Assembly: GCA_016721115.1 (NCBI GenBank)
Contig: JADKIW010000001.1
Span: forward strand, 1,813,501 to 1,877,500
Reading direction: 5' to 3'
Source: Candidatus Defluviilinea proxima
Lineage (GTDB): Bacteria > Chloroflexota > Anaerolineae > Anaerolineales > Villigracilaceae
Length of the DNA stretch: 64,000 nucleotides
Shown here piece by piece: positions 8,433-15,447 of the stretch (its first letter is position 1; each line of letters begins with the position of its first letter). The translations under genes were made by a program, and so were the position numbers. The notes beneath the pieces were generated by a model. It was not told where the DNA came from. It worked only from the letters and a program-made list of their open reading frames with translations, and searched no databases.

Positions 8433-8450
8433 AGGACAATCGGTGGTTAA
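8433..8450. repeat. 16-base intergenic repeat, copy 3
   Basis: AGGACAATCGGTGGTTAA, directly between the DHFR-like start region and the end of the enoyl-CoA hydratase gene. Confidence 0.6.
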
Positions 8451-8454
8451 GTAT

Positions 8455-9225
8455 TTATAAAAATTTGGGCGGCCGTTTTTCGATGAATGCGGCAACGCCT
8501 TCTTTATGCTCTGCGCTCTTGCCTGCGATTTCCTGAATGTGCCCCTCGTAATCAAGTACATCTTCCAGGTTTGGCAACATGGCTTTGTTGAAGGCACGCT
8601 TTGTCAGCCCAAACGCGCCGATGGGTGCTTTCGTCATGGCGCGCGCTACTTCATGAATTGTTTTGTGAAGGTCATCGAATGGAATAACTTGATTCACCAT
8701 GCCCCAATCTATTGCCTGTTGTGCGGTGATCTGCGCATTGGAAAGATAATATTCCATGGCGCGACCCAGACCGATCAACGCAGGCAGTAATACCGTCACT
8801 GCCGAGTCGGGGATGAGCGCAATGCCGCCGAATCCCACCACGAATCGGGCTGTATCCGCCGCGATGCGCAGATCACAGGCGAGGGCGATTCCCAACGACG
8901 CGCCCGCACACATCCCATTGACGGCGGCGATGACTGGTTTTTCGATCTGGCGGATCTGCAAAATGAGCGGATTGTAGGTCTTGAGCAAATGCTCGCGATA
9001 TGAGATCGACTCGCCCTCGGTTCTCATCTCTGTGATATCCTGCCCAGCCCCGAAGATATGTCCACTGCCTGTCAGCACCACCACACGCACTTGCTTGTCC
9101 TCTGCGGCTTGCCTGAAAGCGGATTGCAACTCACCGATCAGTTCGAGGTTATACGCGTTCGCTTTGGGGCGATCCACGGTGAGAGTCAATACGTTCGCAT
9201 TCAAGTCTGTTCGTAAAAACGGCAT
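8455..9225 (-). CDS. Enoyl-CoA hydratase/isomerase family protein
   Basis: A 256-residue crotonase fold, the usual family length. The oxyanion-hole motif is in GHIFGAGQDITEM, followed by AAVNGMCAGASLGIALACDLRIAA with the conserved glycine-rich turn. The position of the catalytic glutamates of classical hydratases is not clear: the second usual Glu region reads FGGIALIPDSAVT. Isomerase or other crotonase activity is therefore possible. The ATG at 9225 follows GGAGGTTCTC. Likely cytoplasmic, acting on CoA thioesters. Confidence 0.85.
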   Translation of the reverse strand: MPFLRTDLNANVLTLTVDRPKANAYNLELIGELQSAFRQAAEDKQVRVVVLTGSGHIFGAGQDITEMRTEGESISYREHLLKTYNPLILQIRQIEKPVIAAVNGMCAGASLGIALACDLRIAADTARFVVGFGGIALIPDSAVTVLLPALIGLGRAMEYYLSNAQITAQQAIDWGMVNQVIPFDDLHKTIHEVARAMTKAPIGAFGLTKRAFNKAMLPNLEDVLDYEGHIQEIAGKSAEHKEGVAAFIEKRPPKFL

Positions 9226-9304
9226 GAGAACCTCCTATGGATTCCATTTTAGAACTACGTCGATATGATCATCGGTGGGGATGGGTTGGTCCGTGAGGAT
9301 ACTA

Positions 9305-9787
9305 TTACGCATCCGCTATATGCTTGATCTGGTTTACATGACTTCGCTCATGGAGGACAAGTCGCCTCGCATACGAGAACACGGTTGAGTTGAGTGGCTT
9401 CCCCGCGCCTGTCACAGTCGCTGAACGGGACCAGCTTTTGTGGGGCAAAGCGTTCAAGGCGGCTAAAAGTTTTGTCCGCTGTTTGGTGAAAGCCTGCAAG
9501 GATGTTCGAAATGGCTGTTCAGGATAGTCCGCTTGTTTGATCCATGTTCGTGGGCTGATCGCCTTGATGGTTGGCTGGTCGTGCGCGATGATCGTTTCCA
9601 TGGCGTTGCCCCACACATCGGAACAGGAACGCAGATGCGCGAGTATGTCATTGATGGACCACTCACCTTGCTCTGGAGACGTGTGTAATTGATCCGATTT
9701 CAAGTCCGCGGTGTATTCGGCGATTTGTATCGGATGCTTTGTCAGCAGATCGAGAATCTGTTCGATAGTGAGTAGCGACTTGGACAT
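9305..9787 (-). CDS. DinB-family protein
   Basis: About 160 residues of the DinB/YfiT four-helix family. Visible are EQGEWSINDILAHLRSCSDVWG near the start and LVLHERSHVNQIKHI at the end. The His residues of these two segments (LAHL, HERSHVNQIKH) match the usual metal triad. The start is set at 9787 (MSKSLLTIEQ). An open frame continues 43 codons further upstream, but only through a palindromic repeat. A role in thiol or small-molecule detoxification is an inference from the family. Confidence 0.85.
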   Translation of the reverse strand: MSKSLLTIEQILDLLTKHPIQIAEYTADLKSDQLHTSPEQGEWSINDILAHLRSCSDVWGNAMETIIAHDQPTIKAISPRTWIKQADYPEQPFRTSLQAFTKQRTKLLAALNALPHKSWSRSATVTGAGKPLNSTVFSYARRLVLHERSHVNQIKHIADA

Positions 9788-9828
9788 GGAGCATATACCT
9801 CTAAGAGACTGTTTCTTAACTTCTTTTT

Positions 9829-9902
9829 TGGACACGGATGCCACGAAAAAGAGCTTTAAAAAATTGTCTTTTTCCGTATGTTCCGTGAAATCCGTGTACA
9901 AA
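9829..9902. repeat. Palindromic repeat upstream of the DinB gene
   Basis: GGACACGGATGCCACGAAAAA and TTCCGTGAAATCCGTGTAC form the arms of an imperfect palindrome. It keeps an open frame on the minus strand, which would artificially lengthen the DinB protein. Confidence 0.6.
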
Positions 9903-9957
9903 AGAACGAAATTCAAGACTTAAGAAACACTCGCTAAGAAAAGATCAGGATTTTTGC

Positions 9958-10479
9958 TTAAGCATTCTTATTGAGGGCCGTGGTGAAATCGAAATTGCCC
10001 GGCGATTGACCATAACTGGTCAACAACATGGCGGCTTCACTGCGGTGTTGTGTGGCATGGATGATGAGATCGATAAGGATGTGCCACACAAAACGTTCGC
10101 GTATCGCGCCGGGGATGACATAACGGATTGTGCTGTTCAACGTTTCATCGGTCAATGTGTTGAGATAGGCACGCATCTCCTGTTGTTCTACCATCCAGCG
10201 CTCTTGCAACGCGGCGAAGGTCGGAATGGCATCTTCGTGAAGCTCAGTTGCATCGTACGCCGCATCGTTTGCCAAAGGTTCCTGATAATACCCTTGAAGC
10301 GTGATCCGCTGTTGCCAGATGTTATCCAGTATGTGGACCATCGTGGCGCGCAAACTTCCATGCCCATAGGGGTTCGGGGCGGCGTATTGCTCCGGGCTCA
10401 CTTTGGCGCAAGTTGTCAGGAGGCGTGTGTCAGCCCAGTCATTGTAATCGTACAGTAGTTTGATTTCATCAACTTTCAT
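9958..10479 (-). CDS. DinB-family protein (second)
   Basis: A 173-residue DinB fold. It opens LLYDYNDWADTRLLTTCAKV, then LRATMVHILDNIWQQRITLQGY with the first metal-type His, and ends FVWHILIDLIIHATQHRSEAAMLL with the HxxxH-like pair. It is closer to classical DinB than its neighbour at 9305. Same-strand genes of similar type flank it. Confidence 0.88.
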   Translation of the reverse strand: MKVDEIKLLYDYNDWADTRLLTTCAKVSPEQYAAPNPYGHGSLRATMVHILDNIWQQRITLQGYYQEPLANDAAYDATELHEDAIPTFAALQERWMVEQQEMRAYLNTLTDETLNSTIRYVIPGAIRERFVWHILIDLIIHATQHRSEAAMLLTSYGQSPGNFDFTTALNKNA

Positions 10480-10573
10480 CGTAGCGTCTCCGTTAAGGGA
10501 ATAACATGTAGATACAGGGAAGACAATCAGTGTTTATCGTGGATAAGAATTCGCAGGTGGATGCGATGGTATT

Positions 10574-11359
10574 TCAGAGACCATTGCATTTCTTCAAAAA
10601 GTCCAACACCTGCATCTTGATATCCTGGTCCATTTCCAATAGGGACGGTCCATTTCCCAGTGTGTCTGGAACAATGATCAATGACTTTGGTTCACCTGCC
10701 GCATTGAAGCCCGCCTCTGTCGTTTCTCTCCAGGGGTTCGCCTCTTCACCAGCAATAAAGAGTTTGGGCAATGTAACTTTGGAGAGGTTGGCGGCACCAT
10801 GATAGGTGATTAAGAGAAGGCCTGTGATCTCTGGATACTTTAAGTTGAATGCGCATCCACTGGCCCCATTACTTGCTCCCGCGCAGACAATGCGGCGGTA
10901 TCCATTGTTCCGCAGGAATTCAATGGCCTGTTTCACCAACACAGCCGTGTCTCCCTGGCTATCGGGCGAACTGATCGCCAGGACGGTGAAATCATTTTCA
11001 GCGAGAAATTTGGCAAAGACGGCCCATTGTGACTCACTCATACCTCCCACGCTGGCAAGGATCACAGCCGTTTCCCCATGTCCATAGGCAGTCCCAGTGA
11101 CGGGCAGGCCGTCGGTCTCTTTGATGATAACCCGCCCCTCAGCTAACGGCGTCATCGTCAGGCTGGGTGGCTTCGTGGCCGTCAGTGTGGGACGAGGCGT
11201 TAACGTCATGCGAGGTGTTTGCGTGGCAGTTATGGTCGGTACGGTGGTGGCGGTCAATGTAGGGAGTGCCGTCGAAGTGGGAGGTGGTACTTCCGTTGCT
11301 GGGGCACATCCGTTTATAAATAATATGGCAATGATAATGATGATGCTGAACCGATGCAT
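10574..11359 (-). CDS. Lipoprotein with alpha/beta-hydrolase-like domain
   Basis: 261 residues. An N-terminal hydrophobic segment ends in the lipobox FINGC (Cys about 17), so the mature protein should be lipid-anchored outside the membrane. A Thr/Pro linker (about residues 20-72) precedes a hydrolase-like core. GASNGAS resembles a nucleophile elbow (GxSxG: Ser at about 162), followed by YHGAANLSKVTLPKLFIAGEEANPW. The substrate is unknown. It has its own promoter at 11402-11430. Confidence 0.75.
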   Translation of the reverse strand: MHRFSIIIIIAILFINGCAPATEVPPPTSTALPTLTATTVPTITATQTPRMTLTPRPTLTATKPPSLTMTPLAEGRVIIKETDGLPVTGTAYGHGETAVILASVGGMSESQWAVFAKFLAENDFTVLAISSPDSQGDTAVLVKQAIEFLRNNGYRRIVCAGASNGASGCAFNLKYPEITGLLLITYHGAANLSKVTLPKLFIAGEEANPWRETTEAGFNAAGEPKSLIIVPDTLGNGPSLLEMDQDIKMQVLDFLKKCNGL

Positions 11360-11401
11360 GTTGCACTCCTTGTGATTACCAAACTATGAATGTTGATACA
11401 G

Positions 11402-11430
11402 ATTATAGGTCTGCCTCAACAGAAATACAA
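11402..11430 (-). promoter_or_regulatory. Promoter for the lipoprotein gene
   Basis: Minus strand: TTGTAT (11430-11425), 17 bases, TATAAT (11407-11402), 42 bases before the ATG. Confidence 0.7.
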
Positions 11431-11447
11431 TAATAGTTGGGGATGGA

Positions 11448-12230
11448 TTAAAGAATCTGATCGAGGATCAACTTCAACGCCGCGAGGCTGGCAAGGATCA
11501 TCACAACGTTATTGAATAGACTTTCTGAGATGCGCGGCAACAACCACTTCCCAATAAATGCACCAATGATAATGACGGGCAACATGACTAGGTCAAAGAG
11601 CAGGGTCGTCGCGTTGACCATGGGATTCGTAGGCAGAACCAGACTGAGGAACGCATAGAGCGGGAGCTTGGTCAGATTAAAGATGAAGAAATACCAGGCG
11701 GACGTCCCCATGAACTCATTCTTCGAAAGTCTCATCATACCGCTGAGATAGATCGTCATGATGGGACCTGCCGCATTGGATACGGCTGTGGAGAAGCCTG
11801 CCAGCACGCCAGTGGATACGAGTCCTGCCTGTGACGTGGGTATGAGTTTGTCCCCCCAATGCTTGCGTGCCAAACTGACGGCCATCATTGCCAACACCAA
11901 AACACCGATGATGATGTTCAACCAGTCCACGCGCCCGCCTTGTGCCCCGGTGTACCACAACAATCCAACACCAATGACAATGCCGACGATCACCCACGGA
12001 AGCAGACTGCGCAAGTTATCCCAACGTGCATGTTGACGGTACCACAGCACGGCGAAGACATCGCCAAAGATCAGCAAGGGAAGTGTTGCGCCCACGGACA
12101 ACCGCCCACCAAACACAAGCGCCATCAATGGGACGACTAGGATGCCGATGCCGGGCAATCCCGTTTTGGTGATGCCGACCGTCAGCGCGGCGAGGATGCC
12201 GATCATCCATTGTTCAGGGGTTAAGGACAT
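11448..12230 (-). CDS. TauE/SafE-family membrane permease
   Basis: 260 residues with about eight hydrophobic segments. The two halves of the TauE/SafE family are seen: GITKTGLPGIGILVVPLMALVF near the N-terminus and FSTAVSNAAGPIMTIYL in the second half. Relatives export sulfite, sulfoacetate or other small sulfur or organic anions; the substrate here is unknown. A degraded copy of the gene's 5' end lies at 12880-12958. Confidence 0.88.
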   Translation of the reverse strand: MSLTPEQWMIGILAALTVGITKTGLPGIGILVVPLMALVFGGRLSVGATLPLLIFGDVFAVLWYRQHARWDNLRSLLPWVIVGIVIGVGLLWYTGAQGGRVDWLNIIIGVLVLAMMAVSLARKHWGDKLIPTSQAGLVSTGVLAGFSTAVSNAAGPIMTIYLSGMMRLSKNEFMGTSAWYFFIFNLTKLPLYAFLSLVLPTNPMVNATTLLFDLVMLPVIIIGAFIGKWLLPRISESLFNNVVMILASLAALKLILDQIL

Positions 12231-12316
12231 AAATTTAGCGCAGTCTCCAAAATTTGGAAGATGGGGAGGAAGTGAAGGCCGGTGTTTATTAGATTTCTTG
12301 CAAAAGCCTCGGCCTT

Positions 12317-12383
12317 AACCACGGAGGCACAGAGTCACGGAGATTTTCAAAGTTTTTCTCAGTGTTTCCGTGTCTCCGTGGTT
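12317..12383. repeat. Palindromic repeat, CCACGGAG family
   Basis: AACCACGGAGGCACAGAGTC and TCCGTGTCTCCGTGGTT arms around a short A/T loop. A close copy separates hisI and hisE at 21320-21381. Confidence 0.75.
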
Positions 12384-12481
12384 CAAAAAAATTGAGGGTG
12401 ACCGAACTCTTCACGTATGCAAGAGATCTATGGAGTTGTTTTGGAAACGAAGAATCAATCCCACCTTGCGTACACAATTTG

Positions 12482-12847
12482 TTATTCACTAACCAGCCAC
12501 TCTTTTGCCTCGTCGATGTCGCTAAACCTTTTCGGCGGGTGTGGAATGACGTAACTAAATGAATCTAGAAGAATCTTCTGGGCTGGGTTTGCTTCAATGA
12601 TCAGTGCGCTTTTGCGAAAATAGGGCGCCGCGCGGATGGCGTTTCTCATCAGCCCGATCAATGCCGTGTTGGTGAGGTGTGTGTTACGCAGGTCAGCCAT
12701 GGCCAAAATAGATTTTTTAGGCTCTGGCTGTAATAGTGAAACCAATGTTTCCAGTTTGGCTATTAAAGACACATGATCGTCCATCAAATTGGCGGCGTTG
12801 ATGAAGATAATTCTTTTTTCTTTGTGTTCGATCCAGTTTACAGGCAT
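12482..12847 (-). CDS. Small STAS-like protein of unknown function
   Basis: 121 residues. Alternating strands and helices, IIFINAANLMDDHVSLIAKL then SILAMADLRNTHLTNTALIGLM, resemble a STAS/SpoIIAA-like fold, but I could not confirm a named family. A TATAAT sequence (minus strand 12861-12856) lies only 8 bases before the ATG, so the message may be nearly leaderless; no good -35 is visible. No partner gene is evident. Confidence 0.65.
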   Translation of the reverse strand: MPVNWIEHKEKRIIFINAANLMDDHVSLIAKLETLVSLLQPEPKKSILAMADLRNTHLTNTALIGLMRNAIRAAPYFRKSALIIEANPAQKILLDSFSYVIPHPPKRFSDIDEAKEWLVSE

Positions 12848-12879
12848 AGGTGCGTATTATACATGGCAAAATTGATCGC

Positions 12880-12958
12880 TGGTTAGATTCTGTTTTGGTA
12901 ATTCCACCGCCAACGAGGCGATGATACTGATGGACCATTGTTCAGATGGCAAGGACAT
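12880..12958 (-). pseudogene. Relic of a TauE/SafE gene start
   Basis: Reading from an ATG at 12958 gives MSLPSEQWSISIIASLAVE, close to MSLTPEQWMIGILAALTVG of the intact gene at 11448-12230. After a frameshift the next residues read GITKT as in the intact gene. The rest of the gene is absent. Confidence 0.65.
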
Positions 12959-13002
12959 GAGATCGACGATTCCCTATGAAATATGTAAAATAACGAGCTT
13001 GG

Positions 13003-13971
13003 TTAACTCGTTTCTTTGTCCTTGATGAACTTTAGCAAATCATCGCTTAGACTAAGAGACTTTGGATGGGGCATTATTATGTCTTTTCGCGCGATATAAA
13101 CAAACATGCCTATAAACACTATTACATAACCCGCCATAATAAAAACGGCCAAAAGATTTGCGATTACATTGTTTTTACTAATAATTTTTTCTTTGATATT
13201 AATTACGTTTTGTTCGCTTGCCTGTGGAAACTCTGACTGCAACGCTTCTTCAAACTTTACAGTAGTAGTTGATATACGGGGATTGTAGTTTATGTCATAT
13301 AGCATATATCCAAACATTCCAATCATTATCGCAATTGTTATTGTTGAAAATGTATAGAAAGATTTCGGACTCTTTCTATAGTCGAGCAATGAATTAATGC
13401 GCAGTATTGCGCGTCTAAAAAAAGATTTTTTTGCTGTTGTTGTCCGTATTATTTTTAAGCCTTCTGGAACCCCTAGAATCACCCCTTCAGATTGTAGCTC
13501 GGTATCTGAGCTACCTGTATGTTGAACTTCTAAAACAGCACCGTCGTCTTGGTCTAAGAAATCAAAACTAATGGCTAGTGCAGTCTCGCCACTGTGAAAA
13601 GCTGAAAAATTTATCTCTGGACGTGATACTTTAACGATTTTATAGTCCAGTATCTTTGGCGTAAACTCTTCGTCACAGAAATTTATTTTCACACTTGATT
13701 GTGAGGGGATATCAGTCTTGTTTATTGGTTTTCTACCGCCATTCCAAACCCAGACATAAGTTGTAAAGATTCTTGTAACTTCTTCTTGTCCGTAAGTAAT
13801 CTTAATCTTTGTGTCTTTTTCGTCGGAAAGCTTTGAAATATTTTTAAAGGTTTTGTAATAACACCGGGGATCTTTAGACTCTATTCCTTTTTTGTATAAA
13901 TAAATACTAAGTAATATGCCCAAGATGCCGACGATAAAGCCTGCATAGTTAATAATATCCCTTATTTCCAT
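13003..13971 (-). CDS. Unrecognised membrane protein, about 322 residues
   Basis: No family recognised. An N-terminal membrane segment (YAGFIVGILGILLSIYLY), then a soluble beta-rich region of about 150 residues, then two further membrane segments (TFSTITIAIMIGMFGYML and LLAVFIMAGYVIVFIGMFVYIA). The start at 13971 (MEIRD) is chosen because AAAAGGAG precedes it; an upstream ATG at 14013 lacks such a site. It is A+T-rich compared with the his genes. Its promoter is back-to-back with the his promoter. Confidence 0.75.
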   Translation of the reverse strand: MEIRDIINYAGFIVGILGILLSIYLYKKGIESKDPRCYYKTFKNISKLSDEKDTKIKITYGQEEVTRIFTTYVWVWNGGRKPINKTDIPSQSSVKINFCDEEFTPKILDYKIVKVSRPEINFSAFHSGETALAISFDFLDQDDGAVLEVQHTGSSDTELQSEGVILGVPEGLKIIRTTTAKKSFFRRAILRINSLLDYRKSPKSFYTFSTITIAIMIGMFGYMLYDINYNPRISTTTVKFEEALQSEFPQASEQNVINIKEKIISKNNVIANLLAVFIMAGYVIVFIGMFVYIARKDIIMPHPKSLSLSDDLLKFIKDKETS

Positions 13972-14116
13972 GTTCCTGACTCCTTTTGCAGATTTATAAG
14001 CTTTTTGGAACAACCAGTATTTGTCTATTGTGATGTGTAAATATCTGTCTTGGTATGCTATTTGGCAAAATTGTTTTTGGTTTTTGATTATTAGCGAGCA
14101 ATTCCCTATGTCTGAT

Positions 14117-14145
14117 ATTATAGAACTACCCTAACAAAAACACAA
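14117..14145 (-). promoter_or_regulatory. Promoter for the membrane gene at 13003-13971
   Basis: Minus strand: TTGTGT (14145-14140), 17 bases, TATAAT (14122-14117). Its -35 box is 7 bases from the -35 box of the divergent his promoter. Confidence 0.7.
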
Positions 14146-14152
14146 CCTCCCC

Positions 14153-14181
14153 TTGACTCATTCCCCGCCAGCCCATACAAT
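14153..14181 (+). promoter_or_regulatory. Promoter of the his operon
   Basis: TTGACT (14153-14158), 17-base spacer, TACAAT (14176-14181). The expected start of transcription is about 14189, only about 3 bases before the leader ATG at 14192. Confidence 0.85.
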
Positions 14182-14191
14182 AGCCCCCAAC

Positions 14192-14278
14192 ATGAACCTG
14201 TACGCGCATCACCACCACCATCATACACAACCCCCGCAAGGTCGGGAGGCGTCTGTGCGCGTACCTGTGATCCACTAA
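14192..14278 (+). CDS. hisL: His operon leader peptide
   Basis: A 28-codon ORF: Met-Asn-Leu-Tyr-Ala, then six consecutive His codons (CAT CAC CAC CAC CAT CAT, 14207-14224), then 17 more residues ending in another His before TAA. It begins about 10 bases after the -10 box and has no Shine-Dalgarno, so it is probably translated as a nearly leaderless message. Ribosome progress through the His run should report the level of charged tRNA-His, as in the enterobacterial HisL. It is longer than E. coli HisL (16 residues). Confidence 0.87.
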   Translation: MNLYAHHHHHHTQPPQGREASVRVPVIH

Positions 14279-14313
14279 CAGGAACTCGTAATTTGTCTCA
14301 TCAGTCCCCGACC
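14200..14313 (+). promoter_or_regulatory. His attenuator: pause hairpin and antiterminator
   Basis: GTACGCGCA (14200-14208) pairs perfectly with TGCGCGTAC (14256-14264), a 9-bp hairpin that starts at the His run and could pause polymerase. GGTCGGG (14240-14246) pairs over 7 bp with CCCGACC (14307-14313), which is the 5' arm of the terminator. A ribosome stalled at the His codons would break the first hairpin and leave GGTCGGG free to form the antiterminator. Confidence 0.8.
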
Positions 14314-14331
14314 CTGCGTCGGGGATTTTTT
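14305..14331 (+). terminator. His attenuator terminator
   Basis: TCCCCGAC (14305-14312), loop CCTGC, GTCGGGGA (14318-14325), then six T. Eight base pairs. It lies between the leader ORF and hisG. Confidence 0.88.
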
Positions 14332-14347
14332 GTATCAATTGCAAACA

Positions 14348-14433
14348 GACCATGGACCATAGACGATGGACAATGGTTGCAACATGGTCAACGGTCTATC
14401 GTCTATGGTCTATCATCCATCGTCAATCTCTTG
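14348..14433. repeat. Palindromic repeat, GACCATNGACGATGG family, copy 1
   Basis: ACCATAGACGAT and ATCGTCTATGGT arms with further alternating copies. It lies between the his terminator and hisG. Related copies are at 16819, 18720 and 26128. Confidence 0.75.
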
Positions 14434-14446
14434 AAAAGGAATTTTT

Positions 14447-15445
14447 ATGAATCAACCAGCAATTCGACTCTCTCTCCCCTCGAAAGGACGTCTGCAAGAC
14501 GACTCGCTCGATTTCCTCGCCGCCTGCGGACTCTCCGTCCATAAGCCCAACCCGCGCCAATACGAAGCGGAAGTCCCCTCATTGCCTGAACTGGGAATCA
14601 TCTTCCAGCGCCCGGGCGATATCGTTGTCAGTGTGCGCCAAGGCTCTGTAGATTTTGGCATCACGGGCATTGATGTGCTCGAAGAGAAGCGCGGCGAGAA
14701 CGGCGACATCATCGTTCTGCACGATACGCTTGGCTACGGTCATTGCTCGCTCAAACTGGCCGTCCCTGAAGCATGGGATGATGTCACCGACATTCCATCG
14801 CTCAAAAAACATTCCACTACATTGAGCCATCCATTGCGTGTGGCGACCAAGTTCCCTGTCCTCACGGAACGTTTCCTCGCAAAGCATGATATTCCGCACA
14901 CACTCATCTATGCAGAAGGCACACTCGAAACCGCGCCGACCATTGGATACGCCGACATCATCTCGGACCTCGTCTCCTCGGGGCAAACGCTAAAAGATAA
15001 TCGTCTACGTGCATTGCCCGATGGACTTATCCAGGCATCGCAGTCCGCGCTCATTGCGAATCGCAAGAACCTGAAAGAGAAACCTGAAATTCTCGAAATG
15101 GCGCGCCGTTTGCTCGAATACATCGAAGCGCATCTCAGGGCTGAGGAAAATCTCCTCGTGATCGCCAACATGCGCGGGTCCAGCCCCGAAGCGATAGCAG
15201 AGAAACTCTTCACGCAAACATCGGTCGGCGGCTTGCAAGGTCCCACCATCAGCCCCATCGTCACGCGCGAAGCGAATCAAGGCTGGCACTCGGTCACAGT
15301 CATTGTGCGTCGCGATCATCTTCCGCGTGCCATCACCGAACTGCGCTCCATCGGCGGCAGTGGCATCATCGTCTCGCCTGTCAAATATATTTTCGAAGAA
15401 GAACCCCCGCGCTACAATGCCATGCTTGCCGCGCTGAAAGGATAA
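14447..15445 (+). CDS. hisG: ATP phosphoribosyltransferase, long form
   Basis: First step of histidine synthesis: ATP plus PRPP to phosphoribosyl-ATP. 332 residues. It opens IRLSLPSKGRLQDDSLDFL; the PRPP-binding loop region is EGTLETAPTIGYADIISDLVSSG. The C-terminal regulatory ACT-like domain (LQGPTISPIVTREANQGWHSV to the end) marks the long form, which needs no HisZ and is usually inhibited by histidine. AAAGGA precedes the ATG. First gene of the nine-gene operon and hence the direct target of the upstream attenuator. Confidence 0.97.
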   Translation: MNQPAIRLSLPSKGRLQDDSLDFLAACGLSVHKPNPRQYEAEVPSLPELGIIFQRPGDIVVSVRQGSVDFGITGIDVLEEKRGENGDIIVLHDTLGYGHCSLKLAVPEAWDDVTDIPSLKKHSTTLSHPLRVATKFPVLTERFLAKHDIPHTLIYAEGTLETAPTIGYADIISDLVSSGQTLKDNRLRALPDGLIQASQSALIANRKNLKEKPEILEMARRLLEYIEAHLRAEENLLVIANMRGSSPEAIAEKLFTQTSVGGLQGPTISPIVTREANQGWHSVTVIVRRDHLPRAITELRSIGGSGIIVSPVKYIFEEEPPRYNAMLAALKG

Positions 15446-15447
15446 CC

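Noticed and set aside
9788..9916. N-terminal extension of the DinB protein by 43 codons
   Set aside because: The extension is encoded by a palindromic repeat, has no family similarity, and a better start lies at 9787.
10806..12140. Plus-strand open frames opposite the lipoprotein and TauE/SafE genes
   Set aside because: They are shadows of strongly supported minus-strand genes; their translations show no domain features.
14014..14116. Search for a tRNA or riboswitch between the membrane gene and the his promoter
   Set aside because: No cloverleaf or known aptamer consensus seen; the stretch is A+T-rich leader of the minus-strand gene.
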